A stretch of 50,793 bases of DNA from an uncultured Lachnospiraceae bacterium (GTDB lineage Bacteria; Bacillota; Clostridia; Lachnospirales; Lachnospiraceae): positions 1-50,793 of the forward strand of contig ONBW01000018.1 in the NCBI GenBank assembly GCA_900316165.1. Reading direction: 5' to 3'. The notes under the pieces were generated by a model, which was not told the DNA's origin, ran no database searches, and saw only the letters and a program-made list of their open reading frames with translations. Made by a program: the position numbers and the translations under genes. Positions 14,074 to 22,461 of this stretch are shown here, in pieces; the first letter of the stretch is position 1; every line of letters begins with the position of its first letter.

Positions 14074-16671
14074 ATGAATTATTTTCTGATAAAAATATAC
14101 GGTATCGTTCAGGGTGTGGGCTTCCGTCCGTTTATAGCAAGGCTGTTTGCTGGATGCTGCGGTTCTGTAAAAAATTGTGGTTCTTATGTGACTGTGCTTC
14201 TGTGTTATGATGAGAAAACGAATATGCTCAGAAGACGCGACAAGGAATCATGTAAGAATGTTAAAGAAAACCGAAAATGCACAGGAGAATCATGCAACAG
14301 TATAAAAGTATCGACTGACCGCGCCGATGAGTTGAGTGGATGCATCAGAGAGCAGGCGCCGGAGCGGGCTGAGATTGTCGATGTTCAGATAGAGAACATT
14401 TCCGAGTCAGAGTTTGAGAAGCTTCTTAGTCTTGATATTCCTGAAAAGGGAGAGGAAGGCAAAGATTTTTTTATTGCGAGAAGTCCTGAAAAGAAGCCTG
14501 CGAATGAACCGGTTTTTATTCCACCAGATCTTGCCATCTGTGATGACTGCGCAAGGGAACTTTATGATCCTTCAAACCGCAGATATTTACATCCATTCAT
14601 AAATTGCACCCAGTGCGGGCCGAGGCTTACAATTATCGACTCACTGCCTTACGACAGACCACGCACCTCTATGCATAAATTCCCGATGTGCCCTTCATGT
14701 GAGAAGGAATATACGACTCCGTCTGACCGCAGATATGATGCCCAGCCTGTCTGCTGCAATTATTGCGGGCCGAGAGTCAGCTTTTTGTCAAAAACAAAGA
14801 ATCAGGATTTTTGTGATGGCGACGCGATAACCCAGACAAGAGCTGCTCTGATAAATGGGAAAATTATTGCGGTAAAGGGAATAGGTGGTTTTCATCTGTA
14901 CTGCGATGCCACAAATGAAAAGGCTGTCGAAGAATTGCGAAAAAGAAAAGGCCGCCCGGCGAAACCTTTTGCCGTTATGGCACATGATATGGCGACTGTA
15001 GGAGCTGTCTGTGAGATAGAGTATGAGGAGCAGGAAGATCTTTTGACAGGCCACAGGAAGCCTATTGTTCTTTTAAAGAAAAGAACATCAGATGTTTTGA
15101 AGGCAGCTACTGAAAAAGAAGATGATAGCTTTGAGCTTGATGACGAACCAAAGAGTCAGACTTCAAATCAGCCAGGAATTGCTTATTCAGTTGCTCCGGG
15201 AAATCCATCGCTTGGTGTCATGCTTCCATACGCGCCGCTGCAGCTTTTACTTTTTTCATATCCAGATGGGCTTGATGAAAAAATGCCGCAGGTGCTCGTG
15301 GCGACCAGCGCGAACAGGAGCGGCGGCGTTATCTGTCGTACTGAGGAGGAAGTGGAGAAAACCCTCGGAAATGTCTGCGATGGAATTCTCTCGCATGACA
15401 GGGAAATCCTCACGAGAGCAGACGATTCTGTTGTGGATTTCTCCGAGGGAAAGCCGTACATGATAAGGCGCTCGAGAGGATACGCGCCGCTGCCGGTGAC
15501 AGTTGAACAAAGCTTTTTCAAGCAGATAAATTCACCAGATGATTGTGCGGATGTCCTTGCTTTCGGCGGGGAGCTTAAAAATACTTTCTGTATCGGTAAA
15601 GGGAGATTGCTCTATCCGTCTTCATACATAGGTGACCTGAGTGATGTCAACAGTGACAGGGCGCTTGAGGAGACTGTCGACAGGTTCCTTCGGATGCTCG
15701 ATGCTGATCCTTCGGTTGTAGTATGCGACATGCATCCGAGGTACAGGAGCCGTGCCTGTGCCGAGGCCTATGTGAAAAATAACCCGGGAATGAAGCTTAT
15801 CGAGGTTCAGCATCATTATGCCCATGTGCTTTCAGTAATGGCTGAGAATCATTTTTACAAGCAGGTGATTGGAGTCGCCTACGATGGAACAGGTTATGGT
15901 GATGACGGGACTATCTGGGGCGGCGAGATTTTTCTTTGTGATCTGAATGGGTATCAGAGGAAGTGGCATATAAGTCCGTTTATTTTTTCAGGAGGAGACG
16001 TGGCAGCAAGAGAGGGCTTTCGGGTGGCGCTTTCTATGCTCTTTGATAAATACGAAAATACACAGGATATCTGTGATATAATAGATTCCCTGGGACTTTG
16101 CGATGTGAAATATGTCAAGCCCTTGAAGGTGATGCACGATCGGATGATGAATTCTGTGATGTCCACGAGCTGCGGACGGCTGTTCGACGCGGTCAGCGCA
16201 GTGCTTGGAATCTGCCGAAGCCAGAGTTTCGAGGGTGAGGCCTCGATGGGACTGCAGTTCGCGGCGGAGAGATATCTGGAACGGAAGAAAAGTCAGGGAG
16301 AAGATGCATCGCCTGAGATTCACAGCACAGCTGAGCTTTTTTACAGGATTGTAGATGAGAAGCTTGGAGGAAAGGACAGCGAGGAGCTCGCCTATTTTTT
16401 CCATAAAGAGCTTGCAAGGATTACTGTCGATGAGGCTGTGCGGATCAGGGAAGAGTCCGGCTGTGATACTGTCGCTCTGTCGGGAGGCTGCTTTCAGAAT
16501 ACGCTGCTTTTGGCTTTGACTAAAGCCGGTCTTGAGGAAAAAGGATTTACGGTGCTGACGGCTCATGAGGTTCCGCCAAACGATGGAGGAATTTCTCTGG
16601 GACAGTGCCTTAAGGGAATGCATGATTTGAGAAAAGATATATTTGAGCGAAAGGATAAAGTATGTGTGTAG
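14074..16671 (+). CDS. hypF: carbamoyltransferase HypF, [NiFe]-cofactor cyanide synthesis
   Basis: An 865-residue protein that activates carbamoyl phosphate and carbamoylates the C-terminal Cys of HypE, the source of the CN ligands. Domains in order: acylphosphatase-like (KIYGIVQGVGFRPF at 8-21), two zinc fingers (CDDC...CTQC about 156-180; CPSC...CNYC about 206-230), a YrdC-like adenylylating domain (AVKGIGGFHLYCDAT onward), and a Kae1-like transferase domain (FGGELKNTFC, VQHHYAHVLSVMAE, AYDGTGYGDDG, VALSGGCFQN). Cys/Lys-rich residues about 48-85 interrupt the acylphosphatase domain and an acidic insert lies near 345-370; both are unusual. No ribosome site precedes the start. hypC overlaps its end by 10 bases. 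Confidence 0.96.
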   Translation: MNYFLIKIYGIVQGVGFRPFIARLFAGCCGSVKNCGSYVTVLLCYDEKTNMLRRRDKESCKNVKENRKCTGESCNSIKVSTDRADELSGCIREQAPERAEIVDVQIENISESEFEKLLSLDIPEKGEEGKDFFIARSPEKKPANEPVFIPPDLAICDDCARELYDPSNRRYLHPFINCTQCGPRLTIIDSLPYDRPRTSMHKFPMCPSCEKEYTTPSDRRYDAQPVCCNYCGPRVSFLSKTKNQDFCDGDAITQTRAALINGKIIAVKGIGGFHLYCDATNEKAVEELRKRKGRPAKPFAVMAHDMATVGAVCEIEYEEQEDLLTGHRKPIVLLKKRTSDVLKAATEKEDDSFELDDEPKSQTSNQPGIAYSVAPGNPSLGVMLPYAPLQLLLFSYPDGLDEKMPQVLVATSANRSGGVICRTEEEVEKTLGNVCDGILSHDREILTRADDSVVDFSEGKPYMIRRSRGYAPLPVTVEQSFFKQINSPDDCADVLAFGGELKNTFCIGKGRLLYPSSYIGDLSDVNSDRALEETVDRFLRMLDADPSVVVCDMHPRYRSRACAEAYVKNNPGMKLIEVQHHYAHVLSVMAENHFYKQVIGVAYDGTGYGDDGTIWGGEIFLCDLNGYQRKWHISPFIFSGGDVAAREGFRVALSMLFDKYENTQDICDIIDSLGLCDVKYVKPLKVMHDRMMNSVMSTSCGRLFDAVSAVLGICRSQSFEGEASMGLQFAAERYLERKKSQGEDASPEIHSTAELFYRIVDEKLGGKDSEELAYFFHKELARITVDEAVRIREESGCDTVALSGGCFQNTLLLALTKAGLEEKGFTVLTAHEVPPNDGGISLGQCLKGMHDLRKDIFERKDKVCV

Positions 16672-16871
16672 GTTTATCAGCTAAGGTTTTGACTGTTGAC
16701 AAGGATACGATGATTGTCGATGCCGGCGGAGCGAAGAGAAAGGTGTCGGCAGCACTTTTAAATGATCTGCGTCCGGGCGATTTCGTGATGGTTCATGCCG
16801 GTGCGGCCATTTCAAAAATCACCGACGATGACAGCGATGAGAGCGAGAACGTTTGGGAGAGCTTTAAATGA
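16662..16871 (+). CDS. hypC: HypC/HybG-type maturation chaperone
   Basis: A 69-residue chaperone that, with HypD, carries the Fe(CN)2CO unit to its target. It opens MCVGLSAKV, with the essential Cys2, against the usual MCLGIPGKV or MCLAVPGKV; the residues after the Cys are slightly divergent. The barrel part follows (MIVDAGGAKRKVSAALL, RPGDFVMVHAGAAISKI). An acidic tail (DDDSDESENVWESF) extends it. The gene overlaps hypF by 10 bases and hypD by four (ATGA), indicating coupled translation. Confidence 0.94.
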   Translation: MCVGLSAKVLTVDKDTMIVDAGGAKRKVSAALLNDLRPGDFVMVHAGAAISKITDDDSDESENVWESFK

Positions 16872-17917
16872 GCGCAGCAGATGAAGCTAAGGACTTCCTT
16901 AGTAATTACGATGGGAAGAATATACGCATTATGGAAGTCTGTGGTACGCATACGCACGAGATTTTCAAGGACGGAATCAGGCAGATTTTATCGCCGAAGA
17001 TAAATCTGATTTCAGGACCTGGCTGCCCTGTCTGTGTGACGCCAGCGGATTTTATAGATGAGGCAGTTATGCTTGCCTTGGAGAAGCATTGTACTATCAC
17101 GACTTTTGGTGATCTGGTCAGAGTTCCTGGCTCAGAGAAGTCTCTTGCTGACGCGAGGGCAGAGGGCGCGAAGGTCAAGGTTGTTTATGCTCCTTCAGAC
17201 GCGCTCGATTATGCGGCAGCAAATCCTGATGAGGATGTGGTTTTTCTTTCTGTAGGATTTGAGACGACGGTGCCGTCTGAGTGTCTTACTGTGCAGCAGG
17301 CCATTGAAAAGAAAATAACCAATTATTCGCTTCTTACTGCAAATAAGACTATGCCAGGCGCCTATATGGCAATGCGAAATGCTACTGACGCGTTTCTCTA
17401 TCCGGGACATGTGCACGCTATTATTGGCACTTCGATTTGTGAGAAGCTCCGTGACGAATACGGAATCAGTGGTGTATGCGCAGGTTTTACACCTGCAGAG
17501 CTTTTGGTCGCTCTGGCACTTGAGGTCAGGGGCTTAGAGAAGGGTGAGCCATTTTTCTTAAATGCATATCCTAGAGTTGTAAAGGCAGAGGGCTCTACGA
17601 AAGCAGTAGAGCTCACGCAGAAGTACATGGAACAGGTGGATGCTCTTTGGCGTGGTATTGGAGAAATCAAGGATTCTGGGCTTGCGCTGAGAGAAGAGTA
17701 TGCAAGCTTTGATGCCCGTAGGAAATATTCACTGCCGCATATTACCGGCCGTGACAATCCTGCCTGCCGCTGTGGCGAAGTGCTTCAGGGCAAGTGTCTT
17801 TCAAAGGACTGCCCGCTCTTTGGCAAAGCATGTACACCTGAGCACCCGGTCGGCGCCTGCATGGTCTCATCGGAGGGCGCCTGCTCAGCGTACTATCTGT
17901 ACGGAAGAAATTTGTAA
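16868..17917 (+). CDS. hypD: HypD, Fe(CN)2CO scaffold protein
   Basis: A 349-residue iron-sulfur protein on which HypC/HypE assemble Fe(CN)2CO. Conserved blocks: IMEVCGTHTHEIFKDGI near residue 20 with the invariant Cys, ISGPGCPVCVTP near residue 55 (the thiol pair), FETTVPS, CAGFTPAELLVAL, and the C-terminal CRCGEVLQGK...KDCPLFG...C cluster ligands. Length matches the family (~350). In a tight operon with hypF and hypC, and followed 28 bases later by a NifD-like gene instead of hypE, which lies 13 kb away. Confidence 0.96.
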   Translation: MSAADEAKDFLSNYDGKNIRIMEVCGTHTHEIFKDGIRQILSPKINLISGPGCPVCVTPADFIDEAVMLALEKHCTITTFGDLVRVPGSEKSLADARAEGAKVKVVYAPSDALDYAAANPDEDVVFLSVGFETTVPSECLTVQQAIEKKITNYSLLTANKTMPGAYMAMRNATDAFLYPGHVHAIIGTSICEKLRDEYGISGVCAGFTPAELLVALALEVRGLEKGEPFFLNAYPRVVKAEGSTKAVELTQKYMEQVDALWRGIGEIKDSGLALREEYASFDARRKYSLPHITGRDNPACRCGEVLQGKCLSKDCPLFGKACTPEHPVGACMVSSEGACSAYYLYGRNL

Positions 17918-17945
17918 AACAAGACGGCGATAACGAGGATATTAG

Positions 17946-19292
17946 ATGCTTGAATTCAACATGCCGGTCCATGAGGGCTGGAACATAGTTCATATAGCAA
18001 TGCAGGTGCCACAGGCTCACCAGATATATGTGTGCCCGGAGAACTGCCTCAGGGGAGTCGTGATGACGGCATATGAGATGGGAGCCGCAGGAAGATTTTC
18101 CTGTGTCAGTGTCAGCGAAAGAGATTTGATAGTAGATAACCTCGAGACAGTGACGATTGACGGAGCCTCGGACGTAGTCGAGGAGATGCACGCAGGCGGA
18201 GAATTTCCGCCGGTGATTTTTCTATTTACGGTGTGCTCACACAGAATCCTCTCCTGCGATTTCGACTATGTTTTTAAAACACTCCGCGAAAAATATCCTG
18301 ACATTATCTGGGTTCACGCATACATGGACTGCATCGCGCAGAAGGAAGGCCTGTACCCAGACATGAAGCTGCGGAAAGCTATGTATGAATTCATCCCCAA
18401 AACGCACTCTGATGAAAAAATAGTCAATCTTCTCGGCAGTGAAGTGATAGCGACAAAAGAGAATAACGACATCGTGGCATACTATGAGTCACAGGGAATC
18501 AAGGTTCGTCAGCTTTCTGACATCCATACCTTTGATGAATATATGCAGCTGGGCAATGCCTGTATGAATATCTGCATGTACAAGTCGGGAGACTACGGAG
18601 TAGAGGCTTTTTCGGAGCGGCTTGGGATACCATATCATCTGATGCTGCCGTTTTTTGAAGATTTGGACCTTCCAGAAATAGAAAAATCAAAGAACATCAC
18701 AGAAAAAAATAATGGTGGTCTTCCAACTTTCTCTGAAGTGAAAGAAAAGTACAGAGAATTTCAAAAGCAGATAGAAAACACACCTGTTGTTATCGATTCG
18801 ATGGCAATTGTATGCCCATACAGCCTTGCAGAGTTCATGCTTGATCAGGGCTTCAATGTGACATATGTGATCTCAGATGGTGCTCCGGCTTATGAAAAAG
18901 AAATCGCGGAGCGTCTTGATAAAACTCACCCTGAACTTCAGACGATTCTTCCGGCAGATCCGAGGTTGAGGGAAGAGACATACAGACAGGAGCTTCGAAG
19001 TGCTATATCAAAAGACAGCTCAGAAATTCATGAAGAAATTTGCAATGATAATTTTCAAGCTCCAATCACAAAAGATGGTTCAGGAAAAATTCTAGCCATA
19101 GGTCCTATGGCAGCCTGGGTTTTCAAAACGCCGTATTTTGTCAACCAGATAGAAAACGACGGAGCGTACGGTAAGCTGGGAATGCTTTCTCTTCTTGAAA
19201 AAATGAAAGATGCCATAGCTAACCCTAAGCCAATTGAAAAGACAGTTCTCCAAAAGGGAATTGGAAGCTCAAGGTGCTGTTTTACTCTGTAA
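17946..19292 (+). CDS. nitrogenase component 1-like protein, NifD-like module
   Basis: A 448-residue protein with GAGGAT ahead of ATG 17946, last in the hypF-hypC-hypD operon. Its first domain aligns with module 1 of the fusion at 10958: YVCPENCLRGVVM in place of SPRCCGH, FPPVIFLFTVCSHRILSCDFD in place of AVLLVFTCVDALLGTDMDA, and VHAYMDCIAQ. Cysteines at about 30, 34, 97, 104 and 129 are candidate cluster ligands. A second domain begins near residue 285 (NTPVVIDSMAIVCPYSLAEFML). Two charged stretches (about 240-265 and 355-380) look like insertions. The protein ends SSRCCFTL. Its partner subunit may be the gene at 33938. Reaction unknown; the link to Hyp proteins is from gene order only. Confidence 0.8.
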   Translation: MLEFNMPVHEGWNIVHIAMQVPQAHQIYVCPENCLRGVVMTAYEMGAAGRFSCVSVSERDLIVDNLETVTIDGASDVVEEMHAGGEFPPVIFLFTVCSHRILSCDFDYVFKTLREKYPDIIWVHAYMDCIAQKEGLYPDMKLRKAMYEFIPKTHSDEKIVNLLGSEVIATKENNDIVAYYESQGIKVRQLSDIHTFDEYMQLGNACMNICMYKSGDYGVEAFSERLGIPYHLMLPFFEDLDLPEIEKSKNITEKNNGGLPTFSEVKEKYREFQKQIENTPVVIDSMAIVCPYSLAEFMLDQGFNVTYVISDGAPAYEKEIAERLDKTHPELQTILPADPRLREETYRQELRSAISKDSSEIHEEICNDNFQAPITKDGSGKILAIGPMAAWVFKTPYFVNQIENDGAYGKLGMLSLLEKMKDAIANPKPIEKTVLQKGIGSSRCCFTL

Positions 19293-20076
19293 AGTCACCT
19301 TTGATTGCTGCTCCGTGGTCCATCGGGCCGCTGCCTTGTCCTAAGTCGAGACCGGCACTGATGATAGTAGTCACGTATTCCTTGGCGAAGCGGATGGAAT
19401 CAGGCAGATTGTATCCCTTGGCGAGATTTGCAGCAATAGCTGATGATAGCGTACAGCCGGTACCATGAGTATTCGGGTTTTCGATGTGAAGACCCGGATA
19501 TTTTTTTATGGAGCCATTGTAAAATAATAAGTCGTCAGGAGAGGACAGGTGGCCGCCTTTTACGAGAACACTGGTGCCATATTTTTCGCCGATGATACGA
19601 GCAAGCTCAGCAGGATCATCTAAGTCAGAGCCTGATAAGAATTTTGCTTCAGGAAAATTCGGAGTAAGCAGAGATATTCCAGGGATTAATTTTTTAAGCT
19701 CGCTGATTGCGTCTTTTTCGAGCAGAGGAGTGCCGGATGAGGAAATCATAACCGGATCTAAGATCACAGGTGCATCAATTTTAGACAAGCAGCTGTGCAC
19801 AACTTTTATTAAATCAGCATTTCCAATCATGCCTATTTTCAGCGCATTCGGTTTTATGTCCTCGACGGCGGTTATGATTTCATCCTCCAGGACAGCAGGC
19901 TCTACAGGATTTACAGACGAAACCTTTATAGTATTCTGCGCCGTAACACAGGTTACAGCGCCCATACCGTAAATACCGTTTGCCAGAAATGTCTTGATAT
20001 CAGCTATCAGTCCAGCGCCGCCAGACGGATCGAGCCCAGCAATAGACATAGCCACAGGTTTTTTAATAAATTTCAT
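19282..20076 (-). CDS. thiD: hydroxymethylpyrimidine (phosphate) kinase
   Basis: About 264 residues of the ribokinase-like ThiD fold, which phosphorylates HMP and HMP-P for thiamine synthesis. MSIAGLDPSGGAGLIADIKTF opens the substrate site; VILDPVMISSSGTPLL, LTPNFPEAKFLSG, TSVLVKGGHL and NPNTHGTGCTLSSAIAANLAKG (anion hole and catalytic Asp region, here THGTGC) are diagnostic. ATG 20076 is chosen because GAGG stands seven bases ahead; the frame's upstream ATG lacks one. It is convergent with, and overlaps by 11 bases, the NifD-like gene. No TPP riboswitch is seen upstream. A role in pyridoxal salvage (PdxK-like) cannot be excluded. Confidence 0.9.
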   Translation of the reverse strand: MKFIKKPVAMSIAGLDPSGGAGLIADIKTFLANGIYGMGAVTCVTAQNTIKVSSVNPVEPAVLEDEIITAVEDIKPNALKIGMIGNADLIKVVHSCLSKIDAPVILDPVMISSSGTPLLEKDAISELKKLIPGISLLTPNFPEAKFLSGSDLDDPAELARIIGEKYGTSVLVKGGHLSSPDDLLFYNGSIKKYPGLHIENPNTHGTGCTLSSAIAANLAKGYNLPDSIRFAKEYVTTIISAGLDLGQGSGPMDHGAAIKGDFTE

Positions 20077-20122
20077 AAGAGACCTCTGTATCACAGATAG
20101 TTTCTGCTAATGTCGTGCTTGC

Positions 20123-20151
20123 TTGACAAAACCGCAGAAACTGCTTATTAT
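20123..20151 (+). promoter_or_regulatory. strong promoter of a small RNA
   Basis: A perfect TTGACA (20123-20128), a 17-base spacer and TATTAT (20146-20151), one base from consensus. Predicted start near 20158. Confidence 0.8.
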
Positions 20152-20157
20152 ATATTC

Positions 20158-20240
20158 ATAAAAGGTGCTGCCGATAGACGGTTAGCCCCCGGATATTAGT
20201 ATTTAGCCGCTATCCTAGGCTGAGGGGCGGCTATTTTTTA
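20158..20240 (+). ncRNA. small RNA of about 80 nt with its own promoter and terminator
   Basis: The transcript would begin AAAAGGTGCTGCCGATAGAC, carry a GGTTAGCCCCC segment and end in a stem TAGCCGC/GCGGCTA followed by TTTTTTA near 20231-20238. No coding frame is present. The layout, and the tail ending in a GGGGCGGCTA terminator stem, resemble antitoxin RNAs of type I holin-like toxin loci in Firmicutes, as far as I remember. The opposite strand has TATTAT/TATGAT boxes near 20260-20270 and only a ten-codon frame (MIERYFKRKK), so any toxin gene has decayed. It could also act as a leader of the GH31 gene. Confidence 0.6.
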
Positions 20241-20311
20241 CGTTTGAAGTATCGTTCAATCATAATACCAAATTCAATTCAAGAAGCATAGCATATTTGG
20301 GCGAAAAAAGG

Positions 20312-20343
20312 AAGCCGGTTCTTTGTCAAGGAAGGACCGGCTT
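20312..20343. terminator. hairpin in the GH31 5' region
   Basis: AAGCCGGT (20312-20319) pairs with ACCGGCTT (20336-20343). Read on the minus strand it is followed by CCTTTTTT, like a terminator for an antisense transcript; on the plus strand it would fold in the leader of the glucosidase gene, about 27 bases before its start. Confidence 0.5.
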
Positions 20344-20370
20344 TCCTCTTAAAAATAAAAGGAGAAATCA

Positions 20371-22419
20371 ATGATCAGAAAAATCACGATTAACAACCCA
20401 ATCGATACTGGTTCTGTCGTAAAGGAAATCGAGCCAGAGAGACATTTCACAACAGACAAAGAGCTTGATGACGCAACTCTTTTTGAACGTTTTGCGGCGG
20501 ACAGTGCGGCGAAGACGCTGTCACTTGTGCTTAAGGATGATGAGCAGGTCTATGGACTTGGTGAGACAGTCCGAGGCATGAATAAGAGAGGCTGGACATA
20601 TACCGCGAATAATTCGGATGATCCGGACCATACAGAGGGCAAGCATTCACTTTACGCATCGCAGAATTTTTTCATAATCACAGATGGAAAAAAGGCAGCA
20701 GGCTACTATGTCGATTACCCGGGATATCTGACCTTTGATGTGGGCTATACGATTCATGAGGAGCTGCGTATAATTTTTACAGACTTAGATGCTGACATCT
20801 ATGAGATCACTGGTGATGGGGAGAATTCTCCTCGTGCAATAGTCCGCGAATTCAGAGGGCTTACAGGGCAGAGCTATATTCCACCAATCTGGGCCTTTGG
20901 CTTCGGGCAGAGCAGGTGGGGCTACAGGACAGAGGACGATGTGAGAGAGGTGGCCGACAGATATGAGAAGGCCGGCGTTCCGCTCGATTCCATCTACCTC
21001 GATATCGACTACATGGAGAGATACAAGGACTTCACGACAGACGATGAGAAGTTCCCGGGTTTCAGGGACTTTACAGCCGAGATGAAAAAGCGCGGTATCA
21101 GGCTCGTGCCGATAATCGATGCTGGAGTAAAGATTGAGAAAGGCTACGACGTATACGAGGAGGGCGTGAAGAACGGTTATTTTTGCAGGAAAGAAAATGG
21201 CGAAAACTTCACAGCGGCGGTGTGGCCGGGCAGAGTACACTTTCCGGATTTTCTAAACGATGACGCCAGAAGGTGGTTCGGTGACAAGTACAGATTTCTG
21301 TTGGATCAGGGAATCGAGGGCTTCTGGAACGATATGAATGAGCCGGCTATTTTTTACTCAGATGAGCACCTGAAGGAAGTTTTTGAAAAAATAGAAGACT
21401 ACAAGGGCAAAAACCTTGACATTAATACCTTCTTTGAGTTCAAGGACTTAGTTGGCACAATCGATAACAACCCGGTGGATTACAGAAGCTTTTATCATAA
21501 TTTTCATGGTAAAAATATACGCCACGACAAGGTACACAACCTCTTCGGATTCTACATGACGAGAGCTGCCGGTGAGGCGTTCGACAGATACAGGCATGAC
21601 AAGGGCACAGACAAGAGATACCTGATGTTCTCACGTTCCTCGTATATCGGAATGCACAGATATGGCGGCGTCTGGACCGGTGACAACAAGTCATGGTGGA
21701 GCCATATCCTGCTTGCGATGCAGCAGATGCCGGGGCTTAATATGTCGGGATTTTTATATACGGGCTCGGACACAGCAGGCTTCGGAGATGATACGACCGA
21801 GGACCTCGCGATGAGATGGACGGAGTTTTCTATTTTTACACCGCTGTTCAGAAATCATTCGTGCGATGGAACCAGAAAACAGGAATACTACTATTTCGAT
21901 GATGTGCGCGAGGGCAAGGATAACCCTGTAAAGGCTCACACCGATACCCGTCACATCGATGATTTCAGAAAAATTGTAGAGCTTCGTTATGCGCTTCTGC
22001 CATATATCTACTCAGAGTTTATGAAGGCAGCAAAGAACTATGACATGTATTTCAGGCCACTGGCCTTCGAGTACGCAGGCGATACCAGAGCTGCCGAGAC
22101 CGAGGACCAGCTTATGGTCGGAGATTATATGATGATAGCACCGGTCTATAAGCAGAACGCAAACGGCCGCTATGTCTATGTGCCGGAGGATATGCGACTT
22201 CTGAGATTCAGGGCATTTGATGATTATGATGAAGAGGAAGTCGCAAAGGGTGACCACTACGTGAAGGCAGGCATCAACGAGACACTTATATTCCTCAAAA
22301 AAGGTTACAAGCTTCCATTCGCAGCTCCAGGGAAAAATGTGGACAGCATGATAGAAGACGGTGCCACTGAAGATTCACTTTCAGAATTGAAGGGCTGGAA
22401 GAACCTGCAGTATATTTGA
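20371..22419 (+). CDS. glycoside hydrolase family 31, alpha-glucosidase-like
   Basis: A 682-residue cytosolic enzyme hydrolysing alpha-linked glucosides or xylosides from the non-reducing end. AAA-rich leader with AAAGGAG before ATG. The N-terminal beta domain ends at about 165 (FRGLTGQSYIPPIWAFGFGQSRWGY). The catalytic barrel has SIYLDIDYMERYKDFT, WPGRVHFPDFLN, GFWNDMNEPAIF (nucleophile Asp in WNDMNEP), FSRSSYIGMHRYGGVWTGDN, SGFLYTGSDTAGFGDD (acid/base region) and FTPLFRNHSCDG. No signal peptide, so it probably acts on imported oligosaccharides. No transporter or regulator adjoins it. Confidence 0.93.
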   Translation: MIRKITINNPIDTGSVVKEIEPERHFTTDKELDDATLFERFAADSAAKTLSLVLKDDEQVYGLGETVRGMNKRGWTYTANNSDDPDHTEGKHSLYASQNFFIITDGKKAAGYYVDYPGYLTFDVGYTIHEELRIIFTDLDADIYEITGDGENSPRAIVREFRGLTGQSYIPPIWAFGFGQSRWGYRTEDDVREVADRYEKAGVPLDSIYLDIDYMERYKDFTTDDEKFPGFRDFTAEMKKRGIRLVPIIDAGVKIEKGYDVYEEGVKNGYFCRKENGENFTAAVWPGRVHFPDFLNDDARRWFGDKYRFLLDQGIEGFWNDMNEPAIFYSDEHLKEVFEKIEDYKGKNLDINTFFEFKDLVGTIDNNPVDYRSFYHNFHGKNIRHDKVHNLFGFYMTRAAGEAFDRYRHDKGTDKRYLMFSRSSYIGMHRYGGVWTGDNKSWWSHILLAMQQMPGLNMSGFLYTGSDTAGFGDDTTEDLAMRWTEFSIFTPLFRNHSCDGTRKQEYYYFDDVREGKDNPVKAHTDTRHIDDFRKIVELRYALLPYIYSEFMKAAKNYDMYFRPLAFEYAGDTRAAETEDQLMVGDYMMIAPVYKQNANGRYVYVPEDMRLLRFRAFDDYDEEEVAKGDHYVKAGINETLIFLKKGYKLPFAAPGKNVDSMIEDGATEDSLSELKGWKNLQYI

Positions 22420-22429
22420 TAAATAAAGG

Positions 22430-22453
22430 CCCGTTAGTTTGCAAACTAACGGG
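22430..22453. terminator. bidirectional hairpin between GH31 and sbcC
   Basis: A perfect 24-bp palindrome (CCCGTTAGTTT, GC centre, AAACTAACGGG) lies between the convergent genes. T runs are weak on both sides. Confidence 0.65.
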
Positions 22454-22461
22454 TCGCTGTA

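Noticed and set aside
15988-16623. A 211-residue open frame opposite hypF
   Set aside because: It lies fully within hypF, has no ribosome site and no family resemblance; hypF is certain on the other strand.
20077-20122. TPP riboswitch upstream of thiD
   Set aside because: The leader is only a few tens of bases and lacks the CUGAGA and thi-box sequences.
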